A stretch of 64,000 nucleotides of DNA. Source: CBDBIG01 sp965205845 [NCBI: bacterium]. GTDB lineage: Bacteria > SAR324. Position numbers and translations under genes: made by a program. Position 1 is the stretch's first letter. Each line of letters opens with the position of its first letter. The stretch is from NCBI GenBank assembly GCA_965205845.1, contig CBDBIG010000003.1:558001-622000 (forward strand), given 5' to 3'. Below, one piece after another: positions 56,955 to 64,000 of this stretch. The notes beneath the pieces were generated by a model. The model ran no database searches and was not told the DNA's origin. It saw nothing but the letters and a program-made list of their open reading frames with translations.

Positions 56955-57160
56955 ATAGACGGCCGGTTCGATACTTTGGTTTCATTCACTTACAATCTCG
57001 GCGGTGGAGCGCTTCAACGGTCAACCCGGCGCCGCAAGATTAACCGTGAAGAACACACACAAGTGGCGGAACAATTCATGCGCTGGGTCTGGGCAGGTGG
57101 CCGCAAGCTTTAAGAGGCCTCATACGCCGCTGGGAGGCTCGAATTTGGGTTGTACGCCTA
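56955..57160 (+). pseudogene. Phage-type lysozyme (GH24) C-terminal remnant with frameshift
   Basis: One frame reads DGRFDTLVSFTYNLGGGALQ … AEQFMRWVWAGGRKL and stops at 57111. A +1 shift then gives RGLIRRWEAR, so the usual endolysin ending GLVRRRxAE is recovered in the other frame. The catalytic N-terminal half (E-x8-D/C-x5-T region) is missing. Ends against hsdR. Confidence 0.7.
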
Positions 57161-60100
57161 TCAATAATGCTCACTGATATACGCATACGCTTTTTCAAAC
57201 AGTTCATTATCTTTTTCGATCTGGTATTTCAGAAGCGTTTTTCTCAACACCTGCTTCATGTCACGGTCGCCAGCTGTTGTGCTTTGCCACCCCAAAAAGC
57301 GCGTTGCTTTGACAATTTTATCAATATCATCGACAATCCGTGAGATAATCTCGGGTGTTTGATCATTCCTGACTTCCTTGAACAGTTCTGAAAGGGCCGT
57401 TTTATTGTTCTCCACAAGTTTATCGTCATGGCCCGCGCCATTGTCCAAATGAACCATCTCACGCGCAGTATCGAGAAGTTCTTTCAACCAGTCAAGTGAT
57501 TTTAGAACGCCCGCTTCATATTTCTCGCGCAGCTTTTCCAGCCGCTTGCCCAGCTCGATATATTTCGGATCACCGGACTTTTTACGGACCTTGGCCATCA
57601 GGTCTATTTCTAGCGTTTTGGCTCGTTTTTTTTGTTCGGATTCGGTCAATGTAAAGATGGAATCTTCATCTATAACCAGCTCGTCAAGATCATCGCGAAT
57701 TTGATCTATGTCTGTATGCTGGTGAATGAGACGAATGGTTTCTGGACCAAGTGACTGCCAAATTAGAGAGCCTAAACCGCCAATAGGACGCACTGAGTCA
57801 TATACCTGAGCCAGCCAACGATAATCTTTTTGAAACGGCCGCAGGAATGGATCGGGTGTCAGGGCTTCCCACAGTTTTTTCAAAACATTAAACTGCGCGG
57901 CAAATCGATCGCGCACTTCATTTGAAGCAATGCATTCTTGTGTCGCAATCAACCCTTCGTAACCGCCAATGGTTCGATCAACCCCCTCAAAGAATGCCAA
58001 GCATTTCTCAAGTGCGATCGGAACCTCATCTTTATATTTACCCAGCTGATCAACAACCCCTTCGATTTCCTTGGGATCATAAGCCAGTGCTTTAGCAAGG
58101 TTTTCAAAAACGCCGAGGTAATCAATAATCAAGCCATGTTGCTTGGTATCGTCATACAGGCGGTTGGTTCGGCACATGGCTTGGAGCAATGTATGGTTGC
58201 GCAGTGGTTTGTCCAGATACATGCAATAACAAATCGGCGCATCAAATCCGGTAAGAAGTTTGGAGGTCACGATCAGAATTCTCAGCGGATCACTTGAGTC
58301 GCGATATTGGTCGAGAACTTTTTCCTGATTGGTTGAACTGGCATCAATGGCTTGCCAACGATGAAAGGCTTCTTTGTCTAGCGGAAGGCCGAGTTTTTCC
58401 CATTTAATCCAGTCAGCGGTCTGTTTCTTTGGATTACCGTTCTCATCTTTTTCGTCATCAATGGCCCCCTGGGAGAGGCTCATCACAACTTCACAGGTGC
58501 CTTTACCAAACCGCTTGGTAAGAAGGTCATACATCAAAACACAGGCTTCGCGGTCGTACACCACCACCATGGCTTTCAGCCCTTTGGGATCAACATGGTT
58601 GGTGAAGTGTTCTTGAATGTCATTGGCAATGGCTTCCATGCGTTTGGGAGCCTTGAGCAAATGTGTCAGCTTTCCGGCTGTTTGCGACAGATGTGCTTTT
58701 TCTTCTTCGTTCAGATTATTGGCTTTGGCCAGCGCATCGAATTCCTGATCAATGGCTTCCTGATCAACGCGTAATTCAGCCAAACGGGGTTCAAATTTTA
58801 TGGGCAAAGTGGTTTCATCGCGGATGGATTGCTTGTATGAGTAGCGGTTCATATACCGTCCTTGGTCTTGATCAGCACCAAAAAGGCGGAATGTGTTGCG
58901 CTCAATCCCGGAGATCGGTGTCCCGGTTAAGCCAAAGAAATAAGAATTCGGCAAAGCCCAGCGCATTTTCTCACCCAGCATACCTTCTTGCGTGCGGTGC
59001 GCTTCATCGACAAGGACGATGATGTTCTCGCGTGGGTTCAGGCCGTTTTTGTTATTTTCATCAATTTTCACGTCATCAAATTTAAAGACGGTGGTGACAA
59101 GGATATTTCGGCTGTCATGCTCCAGCTCTTTTGAAAGCTGTTTGCATGATTTTACCGGCGTGACATTCTTTACATCCGCATTATCAAAGGTGGTATTCAT
59201 TTGGCTGTCCAAATCCACCCGGTCAACCACAACAACCACGGTTGGGTTTTTTAGATCAGGATCGGCTTTGAGCATTTTGGCGGCATAGAGCATCAATAAG
59301 GACTTACCAGAGCCTTGGAAGTGCCAAATCAAGCCTTTGCGGATTTGCCCGCTTTTTACGCGCTCAACAATCTGCTTGGTGGCTTCATATTGCGGGTAGC
59401 GCGGCAACAGTTTGACGCGTTTGATGGCATTGGTGTTGGGCCGTTTGGTGGACGAATACAACGCGAATGACTGCAGCAACTCCAGCAAGGTCTGGGGCTT
59501 TAACAATCTATCACTACTCGCCAGAACCGTATTCATGTTTTGCAGATTTTTATTACCATCGGCGGTTTTGTTCCACGGCATCCAGTGCTTGAACCCGGCA
59601 TTAACCGCGCCATAGGCAAAGGTTTTTCCTTCTGTTGCAAAGCACAAAAGGTTGGGCACAAAAAAACGGCTCTGGTTGTCCCAGTAATGCTTACTGCCAT
59701 TCATGAAATCCAAGGCACCATCTTGCCAGCTGACTGCCGGGCGGACGGGTGTTTTCACTTCCCCAACCACCAGTGGAATCCCGTTCACATACAAGACCAA
59801 ATCAAAGCGCGCCTCTTTTGCGCCCATGGACGACACTTGCTGAGAGACCACATAGTGATTTTTGGAATGGTCGTTGTAATCAATCAGATTGATGGTGATA
59901 TGCTCGCCATTTTTACCAAGCGGCATGGATTTTTCGCTGCGTAACCATTCGCTAAACATCTCATTGGCGCGGACAAGGCCGCTATGGCTGGCCTCCAGCA
60001 ACACACCGCGCAGTTTGTAAATCACCTCATCGGCTTTTTTCGGGTCTTTGCCAATATCGGGATTGAGGCGGCAAAGGGCATCCTTCAACCAGCTTTCAAT

Positions 60101-60226
60101 CAGCACATCTTGCGCCTCACGCGGCAGATCAGCCCCACGCACAAAGGTCCATTTCAGCCCCGGCAATGCAGACAGACGGTCGCCGATGGCTTTTTCGATC
60201 GTATTGGCTTCGTTAAATTCGCTCAT
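57161..60226 (-). CDS. hsdR: Type I restriction enzyme R subunit
   Basis: Motor and nuclease subunit of a type I restriction-modification complex. 1021 aa from ATG 60226, preceded by GGGGG; the overlapping hsdS end (…AAGCATGAGCG…TTTAA) implies translational coupling. N-terminal nuclease: ARFDLVLYVNGIPLVVGEVKT. Translocase: Walker A in FQGSGKSLLML, DEAH in VLVDEAHRTQEG, TGTPI, TSKLLTGFDAP and QAMCRTNRLYD. The C-terminal helical part (~850-1021) docks to the methylase. A 45-codon copy of its 5' end lies between the two hsdS genes. Confidence 0.96.
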   Translation of the reverse strand: MSEFNEANTIEKAIGDRLSALPGLKWTFVRGADLPREAQDVLIESWLKDALCRLNPDIGKDPKKADEVIYKLRGVLLEASHSGLVRANEMFSEWLRSEKSMPLGKNGEHITINLIDYNDHSKNHYVVSQQVSSMGAKEARFDLVLYVNGIPLVVGEVKTPVRPAVSWQDGALDFMNGSKHYWDNQSRFFVPNLLCFATEGKTFAYGAVNAGFKHWMPWNKTADGNKNLQNMNTVLASSDRLLKPQTLLELLQSFALYSSTKRPNTNAIKRVKLLPRYPQYEATKQIVERVKSGQIRKGLIWHFQGSGKSLLMLYAAKMLKADPDLKNPTVVVVVDRVDLDSQMNTTFDNADVKNVTPVKSCKQLSKELEHDSRNILVTTVFKFDDVKIDENNKNGLNPRENIIVLVDEAHRTQEGMLGEKMRWALPNSYFFGLTGTPISGIERNTFRLFGADQDQGRYMNRYSYKQSIRDETTLPIKFEPRLAELRVDQEAIDQEFDALAKANNLNEEEKAHLSQTAGKLTHLLKAPKRMEAIANDIQEHFTNHVDPKGLKAMVVVYDREACVLMYDLLTKRFGKGTCEVVMSLSQGAIDDEKDENGNPKKQTADWIKWEKLGLPLDKEAFHRWQAIDASSTNQEKVLDQYRDSSDPLRILIVTSKLLTGFDAPICYCMYLDKPLRNHTLLQAMCRTNRLYDDTKQHGLIIDYLGVFENLAKALAYDPKEIEGVVDQLGKYKDEVPIALEKCLAFFEGVDRTIGGYEGLIATQECIASNEVRDRFAAQFNVLKKLWEALTPDPFLRPFQKDYRWLAQVYDSVRPIGGLGSLIWQSLGPETIRLIHQHTDIDQIRDDLDELVIDEDSIFTLTESEQKKRAKTLEIDLMAKVRKKSGDPKYIELGKRLEKLREKYEAGVLKSLDWLKELLDTAREMVHLDNGAGHDDKLVENNKTALSELFKEVRNDQTPEIISRIVDDIDKIVKATRFLGWQSTTAGDRDMKQVLRKTLLKYQIEKDNELFEKAYAYISEHY

Positions 60227-61400
60227 GCTTGCCCCCATTTAAGTATTGGTTTGTATAATGTTTTCTTAGATTGATTATTCTTGCTTCTGCGTCCTTGAGA
60301 TCTTCATATTCTCCGTAAAATGCGTCAAGAGATTTGCAGATAGACGCCTGATCATCAACCGGGACATCCATCAGCTCAATCTTTTCCAGTTGTTTTGCAT
60401 TGACATTAGGCTGAGCAGCGCCGCGTGCATTTATTCCAACCCAGTGCCAGTAACGCTTAGTGTCGGTATAGTGCTTGAAATATTGAGGGAGCATTTTTGA
60501 TTTATCAAATTTGAGGCGCAAAAGATATCCCGCAAATATTGCTTCACCATGCCTTTCAAAATTATATAAGAACGATCTTCCAACTGTACCCGTTCTGGCG
60601 ATTAGCACATCATCAGTTTTAAGCAAATATTTGTCGTTTTTAGTTTTTATTGCACCAGCAGCGACACTTTGATCCAAACTACCATCAGCATTAATATCTG
60701 TAACTCTAATATATCTAAAAGTATCTTTGGTTAATTCTATAGCTGATGTGTTGGCTCCGTACTCCGGTGTTCTCAAAAGGCAGTCACCGAGTTTTAAGGT
60801 TTTATCTCTCGACACTTTGAACGCAAAATCATGAAAAAGAATGTTTTTAGTTTCCAAGGCTGACTCTTGAACTAATCTATTTTTAGATAGCGATTCTTCG
60901 ATATCCAAATACACTTCCAGCATTTCCTCCTGCCGTGGGCGGGGCGGCAGCGGGAATTCAAACTCGGCCAGTGATTTGAACTTTGTACGTGGAGATAGAC
61001 CGCCAGCGGAATGTTTTACGGCCCAGTCAAAAAACGGCTTGGATTGCACGATAAACGGCAAAAGGTCTTGTACAAGCGCATCGCCTTTGGGCGCAATCAC
61101 AATAATATCGCCAGAGCATATGCCGTCAAAATCAGCCACGGCAGCCTTTTTCAAATAAGCGCGGCGGCGGCCAAATAAAATGTCACCGGCGCTGAATTTC
61201 TTTGTGAATGCTGGACTATCCTCGGCGATTGATCCCCAGCGTGCCAGTCGCAGGGATTTTGGATCGATATGTTCCAGCCCGATATAGAACTCAATCCCCT
61301 CGGAGGGTGGGTCTTTTGTGCTGGCTTTGATTTCTTGCGCAACATCCCCAAATTTAACGATGCGCCAGCCTTCTGCTTTTTGTTTCTTTGTTAACCGCAT
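60213..61400 (-). CDS. hsdS: Type I restriction enzyme specificity subunit, promoter-distal copy
   Basis: DNA-recognition subunit with two target-recognition domains (TRDs). 395 aa. TRD1 ~15-150 (VKFGDVAQEIKAS, GDILFGRRRAYLKKAAV); central conserved helix starting FPLPPRPRQEEMLEVYLDIE; TRD2 ~200-340 (LKLGDCLLRTPEYGANTS, DDVLIARTGTVGRSF); end helix. Starts with the same 21 residues as the other hsdS copy, then differs. AAGAG precedes the ATG. Its end overlaps the start of hsdR. Both TRDs look intact. Confidence 0.94.
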   Translation of the reverse strand: MRLTKKQKAEGWRIVKFGDVAQEIKASTKDPPSEGIEFYIGLEHIDPKSLRLARWGSIAEDSPAFTKKFSAGDILFGRRRAYLKKAAVADFDGICSGDIIVIAPKGDALVQDLLPFIVQSKPFFDWAVKHSAGGLSPRTKFKSLAEFEFPLPPRPRQEEMLEVYLDIEESLSKNRLVQESALETKNILFHDFAFKVSRDKTLKLGDCLLRTPEYGANTSAIELTKDTFRYIRVTDINADGSLDQSVAAGAIKTKNDKYLLKTDDVLIARTGTVGRSFLYNFERHGEAIFAGYLLRLKFDKSKMLPQYFKHYTDTKRYWHWVGINARGAAQPNVNAKQLEKIELMDVPVDDQASICKSLDAFYGEYEDLKDAEARIINLRKHYTNQYLNGGKHERI

Positions 61401-61433
61401 CGTCTCTTAGGCCTCATACCCCAATGCTTTCAA
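61339..61433 (-). repeat. Direct repeat of the hsdS 5' end and hsdM 3' end (copy 1)
   Basis: Identical over 95 bp to 62653-62747: the first ~20 codons of hsdS, the spacer and the last codons of hsdM. Lies 1314 bp from its partner in the same orientation. Confidence 0.93.
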
Positions 61434-61560
61434 TCAGCACATCTTGCGCCTCACGCGGCAGATCAGCCCCACGCACAAGGGTCCATTTCAGCCCCGGCAA
61501 TGCAGACAGACGGTCGCCGATGGCTTTTTCGATCGTATTGGCTTCGTTAAATCCGCTCAT
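61414..61560 (-). pseudogene. Truncated hsdR start fused to an hsdM end (duplication scar)
   Basis: 48 codons: MSGFNEANTIEKAIGDRL … AQDVLIES is the hsdR N terminus (two silent or conservative changes plus E3 to G), then three codons from the hsdM tail in another frame and a stop. 61426-61563 matches the hsdR 5' region (60092-60229) almost perfectly. Its ATG overlaps the TGA of the upstream hsdS (ATGA), so a short truncated peptide could be made. Confidence 0.85.
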
Positions 61561-62714
61561 GCTGCCTCCTTAAGAATATTTTTCAGATATTTGTTACGAA
61601 CTTCAATTAATGAATGAATTGATTTTTTTATGTGGGCTTTCTGCCCCTCAATTGATTCCAAAACATTGAGAATTTTGCGTTGTTCATCATTGGAAGGCAA
61701 CGGAACCATGATTTTGTCAAACACTTCCTTAGGAACCCGTTTGCGTCCTGACGTTCCAATCATTCTATCAATTGCATAATGCCGTAACTTTTTAGTTCTG
61801 CATAAGTGATACAGGTATAATGGGTCTACTTGCTGCCCCCGTAAAACAATAAACTCTGTTGAGCCATAGCCAGTTTCGCCATCTTTGAGAAAATCTACTA
61901 AAGCAAGTTTTCCATTTTCAGTGCATGGTGTTATTCGAGCGAATAAAACATCTTCATTCATATAGCGAGTTCCAGAGGGCTTATCCTTTTTTATTAATTC
62001 TCCAGAAATTCTCTTACTATCGGTATCAAGAGCTGCCATATCGCAGAACGTAATTGTCTGAGCCTTATTGGGAGGGCATTTAGGATTCACAGTGGCGAGG
62101 TTTGAAATACTGACAAGTTGTTTATTGCCATCATGTTTCATCATTTTTTCATATCGCAATACAGACAAACTTCGATCTGCCTGCACTAATGCCTGCACAT
62201 ATTGAAAAAGATTGTCTTCAATCTTCTCAAATACCTCCAGCATTTCCTCCTGCCGTGGGCGGGGCGGCAGCGGGAATTCCTGTCTAGCTAAAGTTTTCCA
62301 TTTGATTGTCGGGGATAAAGAACCTTCTGAGATGGCAATCGCTCTGTTCATAAATAAACCTGACTGCATAAAAAATGGAAGAAACCCATGAATAATTAAA
62401 TCTCCTTTAGGCCTAAGGACCATCCCATGGGCAGAAAAAATTCCATCAAATGGAGCAACCGCAACCCTTTTTAGATACGCGTTGCGTTTAGCAAAAAGAA
62501 TATCTCCTTTCTTCATCTCGAGTTTCTGTCCCTTAAGGACAATATCGGCACCCCATTTGGAAATCCGGATGCTACCTGAGTCTAAGTGCTCCAGGCCAAT
62601 ATATCGGTCACTATCCTCTGCTGTTGGGTTTACTCTTTTTGAAATTTGGTCTGCAACATCCCCAAATTTAACGATGCGCCAGCCTTCTGCTTTTTGTTTC
62701 TTTGTTAACCGCAT
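61557..62714 (-). CDS. hsdS: Type I restriction enzyme specificity subunit, promoter-proximal copy
   Basis: 385 aa, second specificity subunit in the same operon. TRD1 ~15-150 (VKFGDVADQISKR, GDILFAKRNAYLKRVAVAPFDG), central helix with FPLPPRPRQEEMLEVFEKIE, TRD2 ~195-335 (VSISNLATVNP, EDVLFARITPCTENGK, GTSGRKRVPKEVFDKI), final helix. Shares the first 21 residues and the central segment with the other copy, but both TRDs are different, so it should recognise another sequence. Lies six bases after hsdM. Confidence 0.94.
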   Translation of the reverse strand: MRLTKKQKAEGWRIVKFGDVADQISKRVNPTAEDSDRYIGLEHLDSGSIRISKWGADIVLKGQKLEMKKGDILFAKRNAYLKRVAVAPFDGIFSAHGMVLRPKGDLIIHGFLPFFMQSGLFMNRAIAISEGSLSPTIKWKTLARQEFPLPPRPRQEEMLEVFEKIEDNLFQYVQALVQADRSLSVLRYEKMMKHDGNKQLVSISNLATVNPKCPPNKAQTITFCDMAALDTDSKRISGELIKKDKPSGTRYMNEDVLFARITPCTENGKLALVDFLKDGETGYGSTEFIVLRGQQVDPLYLYHLCRTKKLRHYAIDRMIGTSGRKRVPKEVFDKIMVPLPSNDEQRKILNVLESIEGQKAHIKKSIHSLIEVRNKYLKNILKEAA

Positions 62715-62747
62715 CGTCTCTTAGGCCTCATACCCCAATGCTTTCAA
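62653..62747 (-). repeat. Direct repeat of the hsdS 5' end and hsdM 3' end (copy 2, original location)
   Basis: Identical over 95 bp to 61339-61433; here it spans the real hsdM-hsdS junction. Confidence 0.93.
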
Positions 62748-64000
62748 GCTCTCGAACAGCTTGCTTGTTTGCTTTTTCAAAAGCGCGCGCGCGCTTTTCC
62801 AATCCTCAATCGCAGCTTCCAAATCCTGTTCCTCGTCATCGGTGTCTTTGCCGTTTTTGGCCATGACATAAAGCGGGATCGACAGGTTGTATAAATTGTC
62901 TTTGACCTCATCTAAATCGACCAAGCGCGCAATATCCGGGTGGTCTTCGGGCCCAAAATACGCCTCCAGGAGCTTCTCCAAATTATCGTCGGATAAAAAG
63001 CTGGTGGCCCGTTTGCGGGTGACTTCATGCACGCCGTTGACAAACACAATCTTGTTTTTGCGGTCTTTCGTTTTGTTCTGGCGCAAAACCACCACGCAGG
63101 ATTCCATCGGGCTGTTGTAAAACAGGTTTGGCCCCAGACCGATGACGGCCTCAATCAGGTCGCTGGCAATGACGCCTTTGCGGATGCCTTCTTCTTGATC
63201 GCGGAAGAGCACCCCATGCGGCCAAAGCATCGCAGCGCGGCCCGTTTTTGGGTTTAAGCTCTTCATAATATGCTGGAAAAAGGCATAGTCAGCGCAGCCC
63301 TGTGGCGGCACACCATGCATATTGCGTCCGTAAAGATCAGAGCCAAATGCCTTGCGATCCCATTTCTTGATGGAGTATGGCGGGTTGGCAAAAATCACAT
63401 CAAATTGCTGGAGCTTATCGTCGCGTGTGAATTTTGGCTCTTTTAGCGTATCACCACGCGCTATTTCAAATTCCTCAATATCGTGGAGGAGCATGTTCAT
63501 CTTGGCAATCGCCGAGGTGAGCAAGTTTACCTCTTGCCCGTAGAGTTTAACGTTGCGCCATTCACGGTCGCCTTTACGTAAATCTATGACGGCGTTCAGC
63601 AGCATGCCCCCGGTCCCACAGGTCGGGTCATAAGCCGTTTCACCCGGTTGAAGGCCGAGGATGCGCGTCATCAGGTGGACAACGGTGCGGTTGGTATAAA
63701 ACTCAGCAGCCGTATGGCCGGAATCATCTGCAAATTGCTTGATCAGATATTCATAGGCATTGCCCAGATCATCTTGTTCAATGTCTTTCACGCCAAGCGG
63801 GATTTGGCTGAAATGGTTGATCAACGATACCAGTAAGTGGTCCGGCAGACGCTCTTTGTTCGTCCATACGGCATCACCAAACACGCCATAAAGGCGTGGG
63901 TTGGATGTTTCGACGGCACCCAGGGCACCCTTTAAAACCTTGCCAACATCCTTGGTTGTGGATTGCACCACATTCCAGCAGGCATTGTCAGGAATGATAA
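62721..64000 (-). CDS. hsdM: Type I restriction enzyme M subunit (5' end outside window)
   Basis: Adenine-N6 methyltransferase of the type I system. 426 codons are visible and the frame stays open to the right edge, so the start and most of the helical N-terminal domain lie outside. SAM-binding motif I is in DPTCGTGGMLLNAV, catalytic motif IV is NPPYS, and HTAAEFYTNRTVVHLM precedes them as in other HsdM. The end, LFESLKALGYEA, is the source of the scar between the hsdS genes. First gene of hsdM-hsdS-hsdS-hsdR. Confidence 0.95.
   Translation of the reverse strand, partial: IIPDNACWNVVQSTTKDVGKVLKGALGAVETSNPRLYGVFGDAVWTNKERLPDHLLVSLINHFSQIPLGVKDIEQDDLGNAYEYLIKQFADDSGHTAAEFYTNRTVVHLMTRILGLQPGETAYDPTCGTGGMLLNAVIDLRKGDREWRNVKLYGQEVNLLTSAIAKMNMLLHDIEEFEIARGDTLKEPKFTRDDKLQQFDVIFANPPYSIKKWDRKAFGSDLYGRNMHGVPPQGCADYAFFQHIMKSLNPKTGRAAMLWPHGVLFRDQEEGIRKGVIASDLIEAVIGLGPNLFYNSPMESCVVVLRQNKTKDRKNKIVFVNGVHEVTRKRATSFLSDDNLEKLLEAYFGPEDHPDIARLVDLDEVKDNLYNLSIPLYVMAKNGKDTDDEEQDLEAAIEDWKSARALLKKQTSKLFESLKALGYEA

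Overview
The window reads as chromosome of a Gram-negative, flagellated proteobacterium of roughly 50% GC. Supporting this are lipoproteins, TolR/ExbD-type proteins, DsbD, a complete MotA/MotB stator, FliN, CheY, a Fur repressor, a eukaryote-type (type II) NADP-isocitrate dehydrogenase and a family-4 uracil-DNA glycosylase. I cannot place it more precisely from sequence alone; a deep alphaproteobacterial or magnetococcus-like lineage is only a guess. No rRNA, CRISPR array, integrase or transposase was seen. The left edge cuts mfd and the right edge cuts hsdM.

Layout. 1-6 kb (+): mfd, a parvulin lipoprotein, mnmA and aroK, the last two separated by seven copies of the mnmA 3' end. 6-12 kb (-): a YfcG-like GST, a class III CoA transferase, a membrane protein, then an operon of a MotA/ExbB-like channel protein, an ExbD-like protein and a divergent FliG-like protein. 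12-20 kb: gloB, icd, a lipoprotein, tRNA-Glu and tRNA-Lys, fur, an MscS channel and a TauE/SafE permease. 20-33 kb: ATP-grasp ligase, secreted cyclase, thiL, PPP phosphatase, a solitary exbD, htpX (14-copy tail array) and dsbD. 33-40 kb: cheY, eno-ftsB, family-4 UDG, CDGSH protein, a YbjN/chaperone-like gene behind an operator-bearing promoter and folded leader, fliN, a low-GC winged-helix gene and a SPOR protein. 40-57 kb: DUF3179 protein, two secreted unknowns, a zinc-ribbon protein with a 16-residue repeat, a response regulator convergent with a hybrid kinase, proC, a CPBP protease, an enoyl-CoA hydratase relative, a MerA-like flavoprotein, and motA-motB. 57-64 kb (-): a type I restriction-modification operon hsdM-hsdS-hsdS-hsdR next to a broken phage lysozyme gene.

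Three things stand out. (1) The MotA/ExbB-ExbD-FliG-like operon looks like a second stator pair encoded with its own FliG relative, in addition to the standard motA-motB; by hand alignment the FliG relative has lost most charged torque residues. (2) Tandem duplication is pervasive: nine arrays with periods of 45-180 bp. Three of them (mnmA, htpX, hybrid kinase) copy the 3' end of a gene with its stop codon into the downstream gap, so the protein is unchanged. (3) The two hsdS genes are separated by a scar that joins the 5' end of hsdR to the 3' end of hsdM at an 8-bp microhomology. This records a tandem duplication of the specificity gene and leaves direct repeats that could shuffle specificity.
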